Positions 17,413 through 25,535 of a stretch of 64,000 nt of DNA are shown piece after piece. This stretch comes from Bacillus oleivorans. Its GTDB lineage: Bacteria > Bacillota > Bacilli > Bacillales > JC228. The position numbers were made by a program, and so were the translations under genes. Under the pieces are notes generated by a model. The model saw only the letters and a list, made by a program, of their open reading frames with translations, was not told where the DNA came from and did no database searches. Each line of letters starts with the position of its first letter. The first letter of the stretch is position 1. The stretch covers positions 124,001-188,000 of the forward strand of contig NZ_OAOP01000004.1 in the NCBI RefSeq assembly GCF_900207585.1. The letters are read 5' to 3'.

Positions 17413-17650
17413 CGGTTTATAGACCAAAATTTTGACTGATAGAGCACGAGTTTGACCTATAGAAATTAATTTTGACCGATATAACACAAATTTCACCCGT
17501 AGAAACAAGTTTTGACCGATAGAACTTCCAGTTTGAACGATAGAATCCCGTTTTTCACCGATAGACACCCCGATCTGACCGATAGAAACCATTTTTGACC
17601 GATAGAACACAAATTTCACCGATAGAAACCATTTTGACCGATAGGCTGCT
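17413..17650. repeat. Phased short-repeat array A (about 12 units, 20-21 bp period)
   Basis: The core GACCGATAGAA (reverse strand TTCTATCGGTCAAA) recurs at 17434, 17454, 17474, 17494, 17514, 17535, 17556, 17577, 17597, 17617 and 17636, preceded by one degenerate unit near 17414. Cores vary by one or two bases (GACC/CACC/GAAC) and linkers of 6-10 bases differ. The frame reading through it has no family features. The array lies between the 3' end of the VOC gene and the treP control region. No transposase, cas gene or spacer-like structure accompanies it. Confidence 0.85.
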
Positions 17651-17689
17651 TGGACAAATTCACACAATTTTTACCCTGTCTGAGAATAA

Positions 17690-17723
17690 ACAAAAAGAAA
17701 ACACTTGGACGCTTTTCCAAGTG
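17690..17723 (-). terminator. Terminator of the VOC-family gene
   Basis: Reverse-strand CACTTGG (17723-17717) and CCAAGTG (17708-17702) form the stem, followed by TTTTCTTTTTG. Confidence 0.8.
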
Positions 17724-17738
17724 CTTTATCAATACATT

Positions 17739-18473
17739 TTATTCAAATAAAAAAGGACCTTCGCCATATCTGTTTAAGATATCAGAGATATAGCCATTTT
17801 TTACAGGCTGGAGAAAAACAAGTGCAGCATTTTTCAATTGAATTTCAAACCCTTTCCCAAACCAATCTTCTTTAGTTACTACCTTCTTTTCTTCAAACGG
17901 GAAAAAGTAGTACCATTTATTTAATGAAGCAGCTGCATTATGCACCGCGTAGTAGACTTTTGATATTGATAAATTATGATCGATTAGTCCTTGTTTTTCT
18001 AAATCGTTTTTTCTCTCCGTATCGGTTTGTCCCCATTCAATTAGAAATGGAAGCTCCATCGTTCCCGCTTTTTGTTTCAAAAACAGCATTTTCCATGTCA
18101 GCGTAACCCCGTCACTTCGAGTCCTTCTTCCGTCAAACAGCTGATGGGGAATATTCTTTTCGCTAAAACCGCGCGCGATCTCATCCATGTTATATGTACG
18201 AAGAGCAATCTGTCCAAGGTGGTCCCCAGCGGATGCTTTTTTCAACAAATGATGGACAAGGGGATTTTCGGCCTTCTCAGCGATTTCTCGATCTTCAATC
18301 GCTAACCATTCGATATAGGTGAGATTCGGTGAATAAAGCAAACTGTTATATGTCCCCCAATCAACATGACTGCCGCCTCTTTTTACAGGGATCCCTTCTT
18401 TATTTAACATCTCGGTTTTCGAATCTAAATCCTTATAAACAAACTGTACGAGGTGATCCAAAAAAAGATCCAT
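17739..18473 (-). CDS. VOC superfamily (glyoxalase-like domain) protein
   Basis: The 244-residue protein begins MDLFLDHLVQFVYKDLD, with an early DHLV motif and later HVDWGTYNSLLY and IEWLAIED. These fit the Glyoxalase_3-like domain of the vicinal-oxygen-chelate superfamily, with likely metal ligands at His7 and the Glu of YIEW. Members include lyases, dioxygenases and uncharacterised proteins; substrate is unknown. GGAGAGGAG precedes the ATG, and a terminator follows, so it is monocistronic. Confidence 0.75.
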   Translation of the reverse strand: MDLFLDHLVQFVYKDLDSKTEMLNKEGIPVKRGGSHVDWGTYNSLLYSPNLTYIEWLAIEDREIAEKAENPLVHHLLKKASAGDHLGQIALRTYNMDEIARGFSEKNIPHQLFDGRRTRSDGVTLTWKMLFLKQKAGTMELPFLIEWGQTDTERKNDLEKQGLIDHNLSISKVYYAVHNAAASLNKWYYFFPFEEKKVVTKEDWFGKGFEIQLKNAALVFLQPVKNGYISDILNRYGEGPFLFE

Positions 18474-18660
18474 TGACTCCTCTCCTCTCTTTTAAAAAGA
18501 GTATATCACTAACAAATAAATAATCAGACCATAAACCCTTCGTTTTTTTATTTCAGCAATCTTCATGATAAAATAAATTAGATATGGTTTTAATAAAACA
18601 AATTACGGGTAAATAAAATAGCTGATTCTTTCTTTACCCAATAATAAATGAGGTGTAACC

Positions 18661-19224
18661 ATGACACTGCTTAATGAAATCCTTACGTATAATGAACAGT
18701 TTGTAGAAGAAAAACAATATGAAGCTTACACAACAACCAAATTTCCTAATAAAAAAATGGTTATTCTCACTTGTATGGATACAAGATTAGTTGAATTGCT
18801 GCCGAAAGCAATGAACCTAAAGAATGGCGACGTCAAAATTGTAAAAAATGCAGGAGCTTCTGTTAATCATCCATTCGGAAGCGTAATGAGGAGTATTTTA
18901 GTCGCTATCTATGAGTTACAGGCTCACGAAGTTTTAGTCATTGGGCACCATGATTGTGGCATGACTAAAGTAAACAGTCCTGATACCATAAAAAAAATGA
19001 GGGATCGCGGAGTCTCTGACCAAACCCTTGAAACGCTCAATTATTCAGGGATTAACGTTGAGCAATGGCTTAAGGGCTTTGACAGTGTTGAAGAAAATGT
19101 TAAAAACAGTGTGGATATGATTAGAAATCATCCTCTCATGGACAAAAAAGTCCCTGTCCATGGTCTTGTTATTGACCCGGAAACAGGGAAGCTTGATTTA
19201 ATTAAAGAAGGCTATAATTTCTAA
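18661..19224 (+). CDS. Beta-class carbonic anhydrase
   Basis: The 187-residue enzyme has the zinc ligands of the beta class: Cys in LTCMDTRL (about residue 38, with the Asp-Arg dyad) and His/Cys in IGHHDCGM (about residues 98-102). It interconverts CO2 and bicarbonate in the cytoplasm. It resembles the short B. subtilis homologues YtiB/YvdA. AATGAGGTG precedes the ATG and a terminator follows the stop. Confidence 0.9.
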   Translation: MTLLNEILTYNEQFVEEKQYEAYTTTKFPNKKMVILTCMDTRLVELLPKAMNLKNGDVKIVKNAGASVNHPFGSVMRSILVAIYELQAHEVLVIGHHDCGMTKVNSPDTIKKMRDRGVSDQTLETLNYSGINVEQWLKGFDSVEENVKNSVDMIRNHPLMDKKVPVHGLVIDPETGKLDLIKEGYNF

Positions 19225-19226
19225 AA

Positions 19227-19255
19227 AGCAGTTCCTTCTGGGACTGCCTTTTTTA
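19227..19255 (+). terminator. Terminator of the carbonic anhydrase gene
   Basis: GCAGTTCC (19228-19235) and GGGACTGC (19240-19247) form a stem with a four-base loop, followed by CTTTTTT. Confidence 0.88.
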
Positions 19256-19338
19256 CTATTAGCAAACCCTATGATTTGACACGAGTGCTGATTATGTTTA
19301 GTTTTAGGCATAATATTGTATAAAAGGGGGGACAAACT

Positions 19339-20421
19339 ATGGAACTGCCTGTTTCGCTTGAATTATTAAAGGAAGTTGGAATTAGTCTAGCCATTATCGT
19401 AGTTTTTTTATTGCTTAGAAAACTGTTCACTACATATGTTTTCAAATTTATCACGGGACTCGTTAAAAGAAAATCAACAGAAGTCGTGTTTCATATTCTC
19501 CTTGCCTTCGAAGGGCCATTAAGATGGCTATTTGTATTGATTGGGATATTTTTAGCCATTGATCAGCTATCATTCATGAAGGAGCACATGTGGGTTGTGA
19601 TTCGGCTATTTAGAGCCAGTATCATCGCTCTCTTAGCCTGGGGATTCTATAATTTAACGGATGCTTCCTCGCTTATCTTTCAAAAAATTAATAAGCGATT
19701 TAACCTTGAAATGGATATGATGGTGGCTCCATTTTTATCAAGGATTGCCCGGTTTATCATTATCGCTCTAGCCCTCAGTGTAATCGCGCAGGAATTTGAT
19801 TACGATGTAAATGGATTTATTGCTGGTCTCGGTCTCGGCGGTTTAGCTTTCGCACTTGCGGCTCAGGATACGGTTAAAAATGTTTTTGGCGGGTTTGTCA
19901 TTATTACTGAAAAACCATTTACGATTGGAGACTGGATCAAAACGAAAAGTGTTGAGGGGACGGTTGAAGATATTTCTTTCAGAAGTACGATCGTTCGAAC
20001 GTTTGCACAAGCACTTGTAACCGTTCCTAATTCCACGCTTGCTAATGAAGCTATTACGAACTGGTCGAAGATGGGGAAAAGGCAGATCACTTTTACCCTG
20101 CCGATTTCAGGTCAAGCCTCCCCAGAAAAACTGAACCAATTTATAGAACGGATCCGGGACTACCTAAAAAATAATGATGACATTCACCAAGAAACCATCT
20201 TTGTCACGTTTGACCTGATTGAAAGTGGAAATTACGAAGTGTTTTTCTATCTCTTTACAAAAACCACTGTATGGGGCGAATTTTTACAAATTAAAGAACA
20301 ATTGAACTTTGAAATTCTTCGTATGTTAGAGGAAGCAAACATTGAACTTGCCTATCCGACCCGCTCGCTGTATTTGGCAAATATGGAAGAACCTCATTTT
20401 TCTACAGAAAAGGATGCATAG
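19339..20421 (+). CDS. Mechanosensitive ion channel family protein (MscS)
   Basis: The 360-residue protein has four to five membrane segments, the pore-lining helix and MscS core GLGLGGLAFALAAQDTVKNVFGG (written here in part as GLGLGGLAFALAAQDTV) at about residues 162-185, and a beta domain plus C-terminal cytoplasmic vestibule (VPNSTLANEAITNWSK). It acts as an osmotic safety valve. AGGGGGGAC precedes the ATG. The reading frame continues past the TAG stop for 69 further coding-like codons (see next entry). Confidence 0.92.
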   Translation: MELPVSLELLKEVGISLAIIVVFLLLRKLFTTYVFKFITGLVKRKSTEVVFHILLAFEGPLRWLFVLIGIFLAIDQLSFMKEHMWVVIRLFRASIIALLAWGFYNLTDASSLIFQKINKRFNLEMDMMVAPFLSRIARFIIIALALSVIAQEFDYDVNGFIAGLGLGGLAFALAAQDTVKNVFGGFVIITEKPFTIGDWIKTKSVEGTVEDISFRSTIVRTFAQALVTVPNSTLANEAITNWSKMGKRQITFTLPISGQASPEKLNQFIERIRDYLKNNDDIHQETIFVTFDLIESGNYEVFFYLFTKTTVWGEFLQIKEQLNFEILRMLEEANIELAYPTRSLYLANMEEPHFSTEKDA

Positions 20422-20631
20422 CTTTTCCGAATAGAAGAGAGTAGGGCGCCAAAGCATAAGGGACTGCAATACGCACTTGATGCTGAAACGGCTTTTAATA
20501 AAAAGAAATTTGAAGAGGCCGAAAAGTTTGGTGAGCTTGCAATTTCCTCATCGGCTGGACTGCAAAAATTGATCTTCGTTAAATCCTTAGAGTATCAAAG
20601 GAATAACATGGACCTTAAATTCTCTTTTTGA
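20422..20631 (+). pseudogene. In-frame coding-like extension or TPR-like remnant after mscS
   Basis: Directly after the MscS stop codon, the same frame stays open for 69 codons to a TGA. It reads KHKGLQYALDAETAFNKKKF and then EEAEKFGELAISSSAGLQK, an amphipathic helical pattern like a tetratricopeptide repeat. No ribosome binding site or start codon precedes it. Either it is the tail of a decayed neighbouring gene that happens to share the frame, or the MscS gene was shortened by a point mutation to TAG. Confidence 0.45.
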
Positions 20632-20663
20632 TAAATGCTAAAAAAAATGGATAGGAGTTCTAT

Positions 20664-20700
20664 CTAAAAAAGCCTTCCAAAACAAAACTTGGAGGGCTTT
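20664..20700 (-). terminator. Terminator of the lia operon
   Basis: AAGCCTTCCAA (20670-20680) pairs with TTGGAGGGCTT (20689-20699). On the reverse strand the stem is followed by TTTTTT. It directly abuts the liaR stop and may also end rightward transcription. Confidence 0.85.
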
Positions 20701-21332
20701 CATTTTACAAGGGAATGTTTAAAAGCATAAATAACAGCTTGCGTCCGGTCTTGAACATCTAACTTACTGAGAATGTTACTTACATGAACCTTAGCTGTCT
20801 TTAAGGCGATAAATAATTCATCCGCAATCTCCTGGTTCGTCTTCCCTTGAGTCATCAGAAGCAGAATTTCCATTTCCCGCTCTGTCAATTCTTCATGAGG
20901 AAGACGTTCATTGCCTTTTCGCATTTTTGACATGACTTTCCCCGTCACTTCTGGTTCTAACACCGTTTGCCCATGAAAGGTCGAACGAATCGCTTCTGCA
21001 ATCTCACTTGCTTTTGAAGTTTTTAATAAATAGCTAGTAGCACCGGCCTCAAGCGCCGGATATACCTTATCATCATCAAGAAAACTCGTTACAATAATAA
21101 TTTTTGCTTCTGGCCATGCTTTGATAATTTCTCGTGTTGCTTCAATGCCGTCCATTTCCTTCATGACTAAATCCATTAAAATAATATCCGGTCTTAACTC
21201 TAGTGCCATTAGCACAGCTGTTTTGCCATTATCGGCTTCTCCAATAACTTCTATATCAGGCTGGGCCGATAAATAAGAAGAGACACCAATTCGTACCATT
21301 TCATGGTCATCGACAAACAATATTCTAATCAT
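20700..21332 (-). CDS. liaR: Two-component response regulator LiaR
   Basis: A NarL/FixJ-type regulator of 210 residues with a receiver domain ([10 protein letters not shown], phospho-Asp in [14 protein letters not shown] at about residue 54, and the TS...K switch) and a C-terminal LuxR-type HTH ([39 protein letters not shown]). It activates the lia operon under cell-envelope stress. Translation is coupled: the start overlaps the end of liaS. The ATG at 21332 is eight bases after AGAAGG; in-frame starts at 21341 and 21338 also exist. Confidence 0.93.
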   Translation of the reverse strand: MIRILFVDDHEMVRIGVSSYLSAQPDIEVIGEADNGKTAVLMALELRPDIILMDLVMKEMDGIEATREIIKAWPEAKIIIVTSFLDDDKVYPALEAGATSYLLKTSKASEIAEAIRSTFHGQTVLEPEVTGKVMSKMRKGNERLPHEELTEREMEILLLMTQGKTNQEIADELFIALKTAKVHVSNILSKLDVQDRTQAVIYAFKHSLVK

Positions 21333-22371
21333 TCCCATCACCTTCTTCTTTTACCTTAGGGATTCTAACCTCTAACTTGGTTCCTTGATTCGGAATACTA
21401 ACAATTTTACATAGGCCGCCAAGTTCAACTGCCCGTTCATACATATTTTGTAAACCATACGACCCTGTTTTGGACTCTTCCACGTTAAATCCTACTCCAT
21501 CATCTGCGACCCGCAATATAATGAGGTCATCTCTTTCTATAAATAATACTTCCAGCGATTTCGCTTTAGAATGACGGAGGGTATTCGAGATAGATTCTTG
21601 GAATATCCGGAAAAGATGATCTTCTACTCCCTTATCTAAATGCAAAGGCTCTAGCTTCCAAGTAATTTCCATTGGGACTTTTAAGGATAGCTCTTGGAGA
21701 AGTTCTTTCATTCCTTCATGTATCGTTTTTCCTTTCAGGGCTACCGGCCGCAGGTGAAGGAGCAGGGCTCTCATTTCCATTTGCGATTGCTGAATCATCC
21801 CCTCTACCAGCTTTAGCTGTTTTGCCTCCCAGTCTTCTGGGTCAGACTTCGTTTCTGTTATGGCTGACATCATCATCGAAGCAGCAAATAACTGCTGACT
21901 GACCGAATCATGTAGCTCTCTTGCTAACCGCTGTCTTTCTTGGAACACCATTTCTTCGATTACTTTTTCTTGGTCCGCCGCTTTTTCATTAGCCAGTTTT
22001 TGTGACATTTTTGTTTGTTCAGCTATATGTTTCTGAATTCCTTCCATCCGGCCCCAAATAGGCTCTAGCTCTGGGATTTTATGAGGTTTTTCAAGACTTA
22101 CCTGCTTTCCTTGTTCTAACAGATAAAGACCCTTTTCTACGTTGCTTAACTGATTTCTCCAAAAAAGACCAGAAAATATTCCGACGATGATCGCTAATAG
22201 AATGCAAAGCCCAGGTACAAATGTAATAAAAGGCATATCGAGAATTTTTGTTTCCCATAGTAATGACCACTCTTCTAATGGAAAATAGAAGAAAATCGCG
22301 GCCGTTAATAAGGCCATCACTCCAAGGCTTACGCCAATACACATCATCACATGTCGCATAATGGTACTCAT
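21325..22371 (-). CDS. liaS: Two-component sensor histidine kinase LiaS
   Basis: The 348-residue protein has two N-terminal membrane helices with a short external loop, a HAMP-like linker, a HisKA_3 domain with the phosphoacceptor in [19 protein letters not shown], and a HATPase domain ([21 protein letters not shown]). This is the LiaS/NarX-type intramembrane-sensing kinase that detects lipid II-cycle antibiotics, held off by LiaF. Its ATG overlaps the liaF stop (ATGA). Confidence 0.93.
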   Translation of the reverse strand: MSTIMRHVMMCIGVSLGVMALLTAAIFFYFPLEEWSLLWETKILDMPFITFVPGLCILLAIIVGIFSGLFWRNQLSNVEKGLYLLEQGKQVSLEKPHKIPELEPIWGRMEGIQKHIAEQTKMSQKLANEKAADQEKVIEEMVFQERQRLARELHDSVSQQLFAASMMMSAITETKSDPEDWEAKQLKLVEGMIQQSQMEMRALLLHLRPVALKGKTIHEGMKELLQELSLKVPMEITWKLEPLHLDKGVEDHLFRIFQESISNTLRHSKAKSLEVLFIERDDLIILRVADDGVGFNVEESKTGSYGLQNMYERAVELGGLCKIVSIPNQGTKLEVRIPKVKEEGDGND

Positions 22372-23105
22372 AATCGCTTCACCTCTAGTTTTCCAAGAAA
22401 CATGGTGGTGACGATTTTTATTTTCTGAGTGGCTTGCCCATATTCAGGAGTTTGATAGATCACATTTGCCGAAAAAACCTTTTCCTCTTTTTGCTCAAAA
22501 ATATCAAAGGTTCCGGCCACTACTGAATGACTGGCCTGAACTTCTAAATCATAGGGAACATAGATTTGAACATTCCCAATAATATTGCGAATCATAATAA
22601 CCGATTCACCTTTCGGCAAAACGGTATTGGTTAAATCAATAATCGTATCCCCGATCCCTGCCTGAATGTTAATATCATGCCATTCATAGACTGTTTCAGG
22701 AGTCCTTTGTCTGCCAATCAGGACATTTCGGAATAAGGGGCTCCTGTTATAGAGTGGAGAAGAACTGCTTTTTAAAGATTCCACCTCATGAATAATCGGT
22801 TTAATCGGTGTCGGCTGCTGTTTCGATCGGCCGTACTGCAGCAATATATAAAAAATCGCTATGAATAGCAGGATTCGAAAAGCAAAGGAACTTAAAAATC
22901 CGATAATTAAACTAATGACTCCAAACCAAAATAGAATTTTCCCTGACATCCGCGGGGACCACTTTCGCCCCCAATAAATGAAAAACACAGATATGGCAAT
23001 GGAGAAGATAAACCCTGGATTAAAAAAAGACATCTCGAGGATGAGCATAATAATCAGTGCAATTACCGCATATTTAAAGATGTCAGATTTCTTTTCAAAA
23101 TTCAC
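22368..23105 (-). CDS. liaF: Cell-wall-stress sensing inhibitor LiaF
   Basis: The 245-residue protein has four hydrophobic segments in the first 90 residues and a C-terminal LiaF domain (INIQAGIGDTIIDLTNTVLP, IRNIIGNVQIYVPYDLEV). LiaF inhibits LiaS in the absence of stress. It starts with GTG at 23105 behind AAAGGAGGAG and overlaps liaS by four bases. Confidence 0.92.
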   Translation of the reverse strand: MNFEKKSDIFKYAVIALIIMLILEMSFFNPGFIFSIAISVFFIYWGRKWSPRMSGKILFWFGVISLIIGFLSSFAFRILLFIAIFYILLQYGRSKQQPTPIKPIIHEVESLKSSSSPLYNRSPLFRNVLIGRQRTPETVYEWHDINIQAGIGDTIIDLTNTVLPKGESVIMIRNIIGNVQIYVPYDLEVQASHSVVAGTFDIFEQKEEKVFSANVIYQTPEYGQATQKIKIVTTMFLGKLEVKRL

Positions 23106-23148
23106 AGGTCTCTCCTCCTTTCTATGCTGATAAAGATAAAAGGGTTAA

Positions 23149-23168
23149 AGGCGTAGCAACCTACGCCT
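23149..23168 (-). terminator. Hairpin between liaH and liaF, likely leaky terminator
   Basis: AGGCGTAG and CTACGCCT form a perfect 8-bp stem with a four-base loop, followed on the reverse strand only by TTAACCC. It probably attenuates readthrough so that liaIH is made in excess over liaFSR, as known in B. subtilis. Confidence 0.6.
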
Positions 23169-23201
23169 CTTTACCTCACTTTTTAGAATACCATGTTTTT
23201 C

Positions 23202-23852
23202 TTATTGAACTGTACTAGATTCTTCTTTTTTTAGCTCTTTTTCTAGCTGTGCAATTTTAGCATCAATTGTATTCCGGTGATAGTCAGAATTAATTCTATA
23301 TTCTAACCGGTCTAAATAATTTTCCAGCTCGCTAAATTTGGAGAATGGCTGACTAGAAGAATATGAAGTAGAGTCGAGCATTTTATTGATTTTCATATGA
23401 GCACGTGTCATGTTTTCGCGACCCATAAGCTCCATCCGCTTGATGTGCATATCCTTGAGTTTATGCTTCATTTCTTCATATTTACGCTCAAGTTCAACTA
23501 ACTGCTGAAGCACTTTGGTGCGCGCCTCTTTTAAGCGAGCCACTCTTTCTTCATACATGCGAAGCTCTGCTGCAGCAAACTGATGAAGCTCCTGATCCCC
23601 TGCTTTTGTAGCCACATCAGCTTGATGTGCGCGTTTTTCCATCAGTTCAACAGCATGATGATATTCGCGGGAAAACTCATCCTTTAGCATATATTGACGT
23701 TCTAAAAGCTTGCGGACTTTTTCAACCTCTTGCTCACATTGGCGAAGATATTGATTTAAGGAAGCAATCGGATTCTTTTGCTCTTTTTGATCTAAAATCT
23801 CATGAAAATCGGCAGCTACTGAATTTTTAATACGGTCCCATAAATTTGTCAT
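23202..23852 (-). CDS. liaH: PspA/IM30 family stress protein LiaH
   Basis: The 216-residue, almost wholly coiled-coil protein begins MTNLWDRIKNSVAADFHEIL and continues KNPIASLNQYLRQCEQEVEK, the PspA/LiaH signature. It forms large oligomeric rings or ESCRT-III-like assemblies recruited to the membrane by LiaI under envelope stress. It follows liaI by about 18 bp. Confidence 0.93.
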   Translation of the reverse strand: MTNLWDRIKNSVAADFHEILDQKEQKNPIASLNQYLRQCEQEVEKVRKLLERQYMLKDEFSREYHHAVELMEKRAHQADVATKAGDQELHQFAAAELRMYEERVARLKEARTKVLQQLVELERKYEEMKHKLKDMHIKRMELMGRENMTRAHMKINKMLDSTSYSSSQPFSKFSELENYLDRLEYRINSDYHRNTIDAKIAQLEKELKKEESSTVQ

Positions 23853-23870
23853 ATTAAATCTCTCCTTTAA

Positions 23871-24221
23871 TTAATAATGTTTTTTAAGCTCTGACCATTC
23901 TCTTTCAAAATTGACAAATGGATCATCAACTTCGTCACGGGTGACTTCTTTTTCCTTGTTCCATTTCTTATAGACTAGGAAAAGGACTACGATGGCCACC
24001 ACTCCAATGAGCGCTGGAACATTGGACAAGGTTGCGGATAAGAAAACCAAGCCAATGATTGCCCATAAAATCTTTTTACCTGTTGATTCTGCCTTGATAA
24101 ATTCCTTAGCAGAGTAGTATAGGATGACGACACTTATCGCAAAGCCCACCAGCGGTCCTAATGCACCGAGTAAAACAAGGATGGCAATACCACCTGTCAG
24201 CAATAGCAAGAATTTTTTCAT
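23871..24221 (-). CDS. liaI: LiaI-like membrane anchor protein
   Basis: The 116-residue protein has three to four short hydrophobic segments (FLLLLTGGIAILVLLGALG, FAISVVILYYSAKE) and a charged C-terminal tail. Position as the first gene before liaH identifies it as LiaI, the membrane anchor for LiaH. It is slightly shorter than the B. subtilis protein. AAAGGAGGAAATAAAG precedes the ATG. Confidence 0.85.
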   Translation of the reverse strand: MKKFLLLLTGGIAILVLLGALGPLVGFAISVVILYYSAKEFIKAESTGKKILWAIIGLVFLSATLSNVPALIGVVAIVVLFLVYKKWNKEKEVTRDEVDDPFVNFEREWSELKKHY

Positions 24222-24297
24222 CTTTATTTCCTCCTTTCGGATTGCTGCATTTCCTTTATGTCTCTATCTTAACTACCATCTTGTTTTCTTATAATGA

Positions 24298-24330
24298 GCC
24301 TCAGCTATATTTTGATATAGGACTTGAGGC
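24298..24330. promoter_or_regulatory. Inverted repeat upstream of lia operon, candidate LiaR site
   Basis: GCCTCA (24298-24303) and TGAGGC (24325-24330) flank the inner arms CTATAT and ATATAG around TTTG. It lies about 80 bp upstream of liaI without a following T run, so an operator is more likely than a terminator. LiaR binding is inferred from position only. Confidence 0.4.
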
Positions 24331-24401
24331 TTAGTTGGGGTCAGACTCCTTAAAAAAAGGCTTCTTTCGCATAGTTTGTTGTTAAGCGGAGATCAGAGAG
24401 A

Positions 24402-24732
24402 TTGGAGCATGGAAACAAGAATTTTGAGCAAAAATTTAGATTTTGGAGCGGTACCTTTTAGCCTGAAGTCTGAAAAAATTTGGGCTTAATCATTAAATAT
24501 TGGGCGCGAATCACAATTTTTGGGCGGGTCTTTGACTTATTTGGGCGGGTTCTTCAATTTTTTGGGCGCTCGTGCCTAGTAATTGGGCGTTTCTCCTGAT
24601 TAATTGGGCGGGGAATTTTGTAATTGGGCTTCCCCAATAATATTTGGGCGAAAATCTCGATAATTGGGCGGACACCATAATATTTTGGCGGCAATCAAAA
24701 TATCGGTCAGGGAACAAAAGAATTGGGCGGGT
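24402..24732. repeat. Phased short-repeat array B (about 13-16 units, 20-21 bp period)
   Basis: The core AATTGGGC(G/T) occurs at 24480, 24500, 24520, 24541, 24562, 24583, 24604, 24624, 24644, 24664 and 24723, with degenerate cores at about 24684 and 24704 and decayed ones (TTGGAG, TTGAGC) at 24402, 24423 and 24443. Linkers are variable. It occupies most of the gap between the DUF2306 gene and the lia promoter. Apparent reading frames simply decode the repeat (recurrent AQ) and are not genes. Confidence 0.88.
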
Positions 24733-24786
24733 ATTCTTAATGATTCTTTAAGATTTGTTAATGACTCCTGTTTTTACAACTAAGCA

Positions 24787-24820
24787 ATAAAAAAGCAGCT
24801 GAGCAAGATCCGCCAGCTGC
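24787..24820 (-). terminator. Terminator of the MBL-DUF2306 unit
   Basis: GCAGCTG (24795-24801) pairs with CAGCTGC (24814-24820), followed on the reverse strand by TTTTTTAT. Confidence 0.85.
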
Positions 24821-24830
24821 CTTAGCTTAT

Positions 24831-25511
24831 TCAGCGCACTTTAAATTTTTTTGCGTAATAGACTGAATATCCGATAATAACAGGAGTCAAAAAAATTGTA
24901 GGTAAGAACCATAGAAAAACATTAACGGTTTCTATATTTAATAGCCTCGGTGCACCAAACACCATAAAAGCTGTAATGGTCGCGATACAGCACCCTAGCA
25001 TGCCCGCCAGATGTTCAAACCACCAATGCATTTTTTTCACGGGCTTGCGAAGCCAATAGATTAATTGAGTACTTCCCAAAAAGATTCCTACAAGCGGAAA
25101 CCAAGTGATCAATGGTGATTGAATCATCCAGCCATAAATTCCGATTGCAATGCCCGATAAAATCAGCAATAACGGGAAAGATAGATCCAATAGATTTCGA
25201 TGCATAGCTGTCCGTTTCTTATATTTTAACACCCGGATTCCATAAAAGGCTGTTGCTCCGCTCAAGATCGAGATAAAGATAAGAAACCACGAGAACGAAA
25301 CGATTCCCAGTTCATCACTAGTAATGATCCGATATATTCCCATATATAGTGCGGTTATAGAAACAGTGCCCATTCCAGCCACATATACCCAGCCTGCCGT
25401 TCGATGAACTTTGCCGCCTTTTTTGGTTACGATGGGGACCCAGAATACAAGAAGGGCGGTAAAACCTCCAATAATATGTAAATTTAAAAATAACGAAAAT
25501 AATGATTGCAA
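24831..25511 (-). CDS. DUF2306 family membrane protein
   Basis: The 226-residue protein has seven predicted membrane helices. HIIGGFTALLVFWVP and KKGGKVHRTAGWVYVAGMG near the N-terminus, and KKMHWWFEHLAGMLG later, are conserved His-rich blocks of DUF2306-type proteins, which look like membrane heme or redox proteins but have no assigned function. It starts with TTG behind AAAGGAG and lies 24 bp after the MBL-fold gene, so the two are co-transcribed. Confidence 0.72.
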   Translation of the reverse strand: MQSLFSLFLNLHIIGGFTALLVFWVPIVTKKGGKVHRTAGWVYVAGMGTVSITALYMGIYRIITSDELGIVSFSWFLIFISILSGATAFYGIRVLKYKKRTAMHRNLLDLSFPLLLILSGIAIGIYGWMIQSPLITWFPLVGIFLGSTQLIYWLRKPVKKMHWWFEHLAGMLGCCIATITAFMVFGAPRLLNIETVNVFLWFLPTIFLTPVIIGYSVYYAKKFKVR

Positions 25512-25535
25512 GCTTGTTCTCTCCTTTAAGCGACT

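Noticed and set aside
17413-17650. CRISPR array
   Set aside because: Cores are 8-14 bp and degenerate, spacers only 6-12 bp, and no cas genes occur in the window.
17368-17667. 99-codon reverse-strand frame over array A
   Set aside because: It merely translates the repeat in changing phase; the 20-21 bp period is not a codon multiple, and there is no ribosome binding site.
24511-24717. 68-codon reverse-strand frame over array B
   Set aside because: Repeated AQ residues come from decoding GCCCAA in one phase of the array. No start signals.
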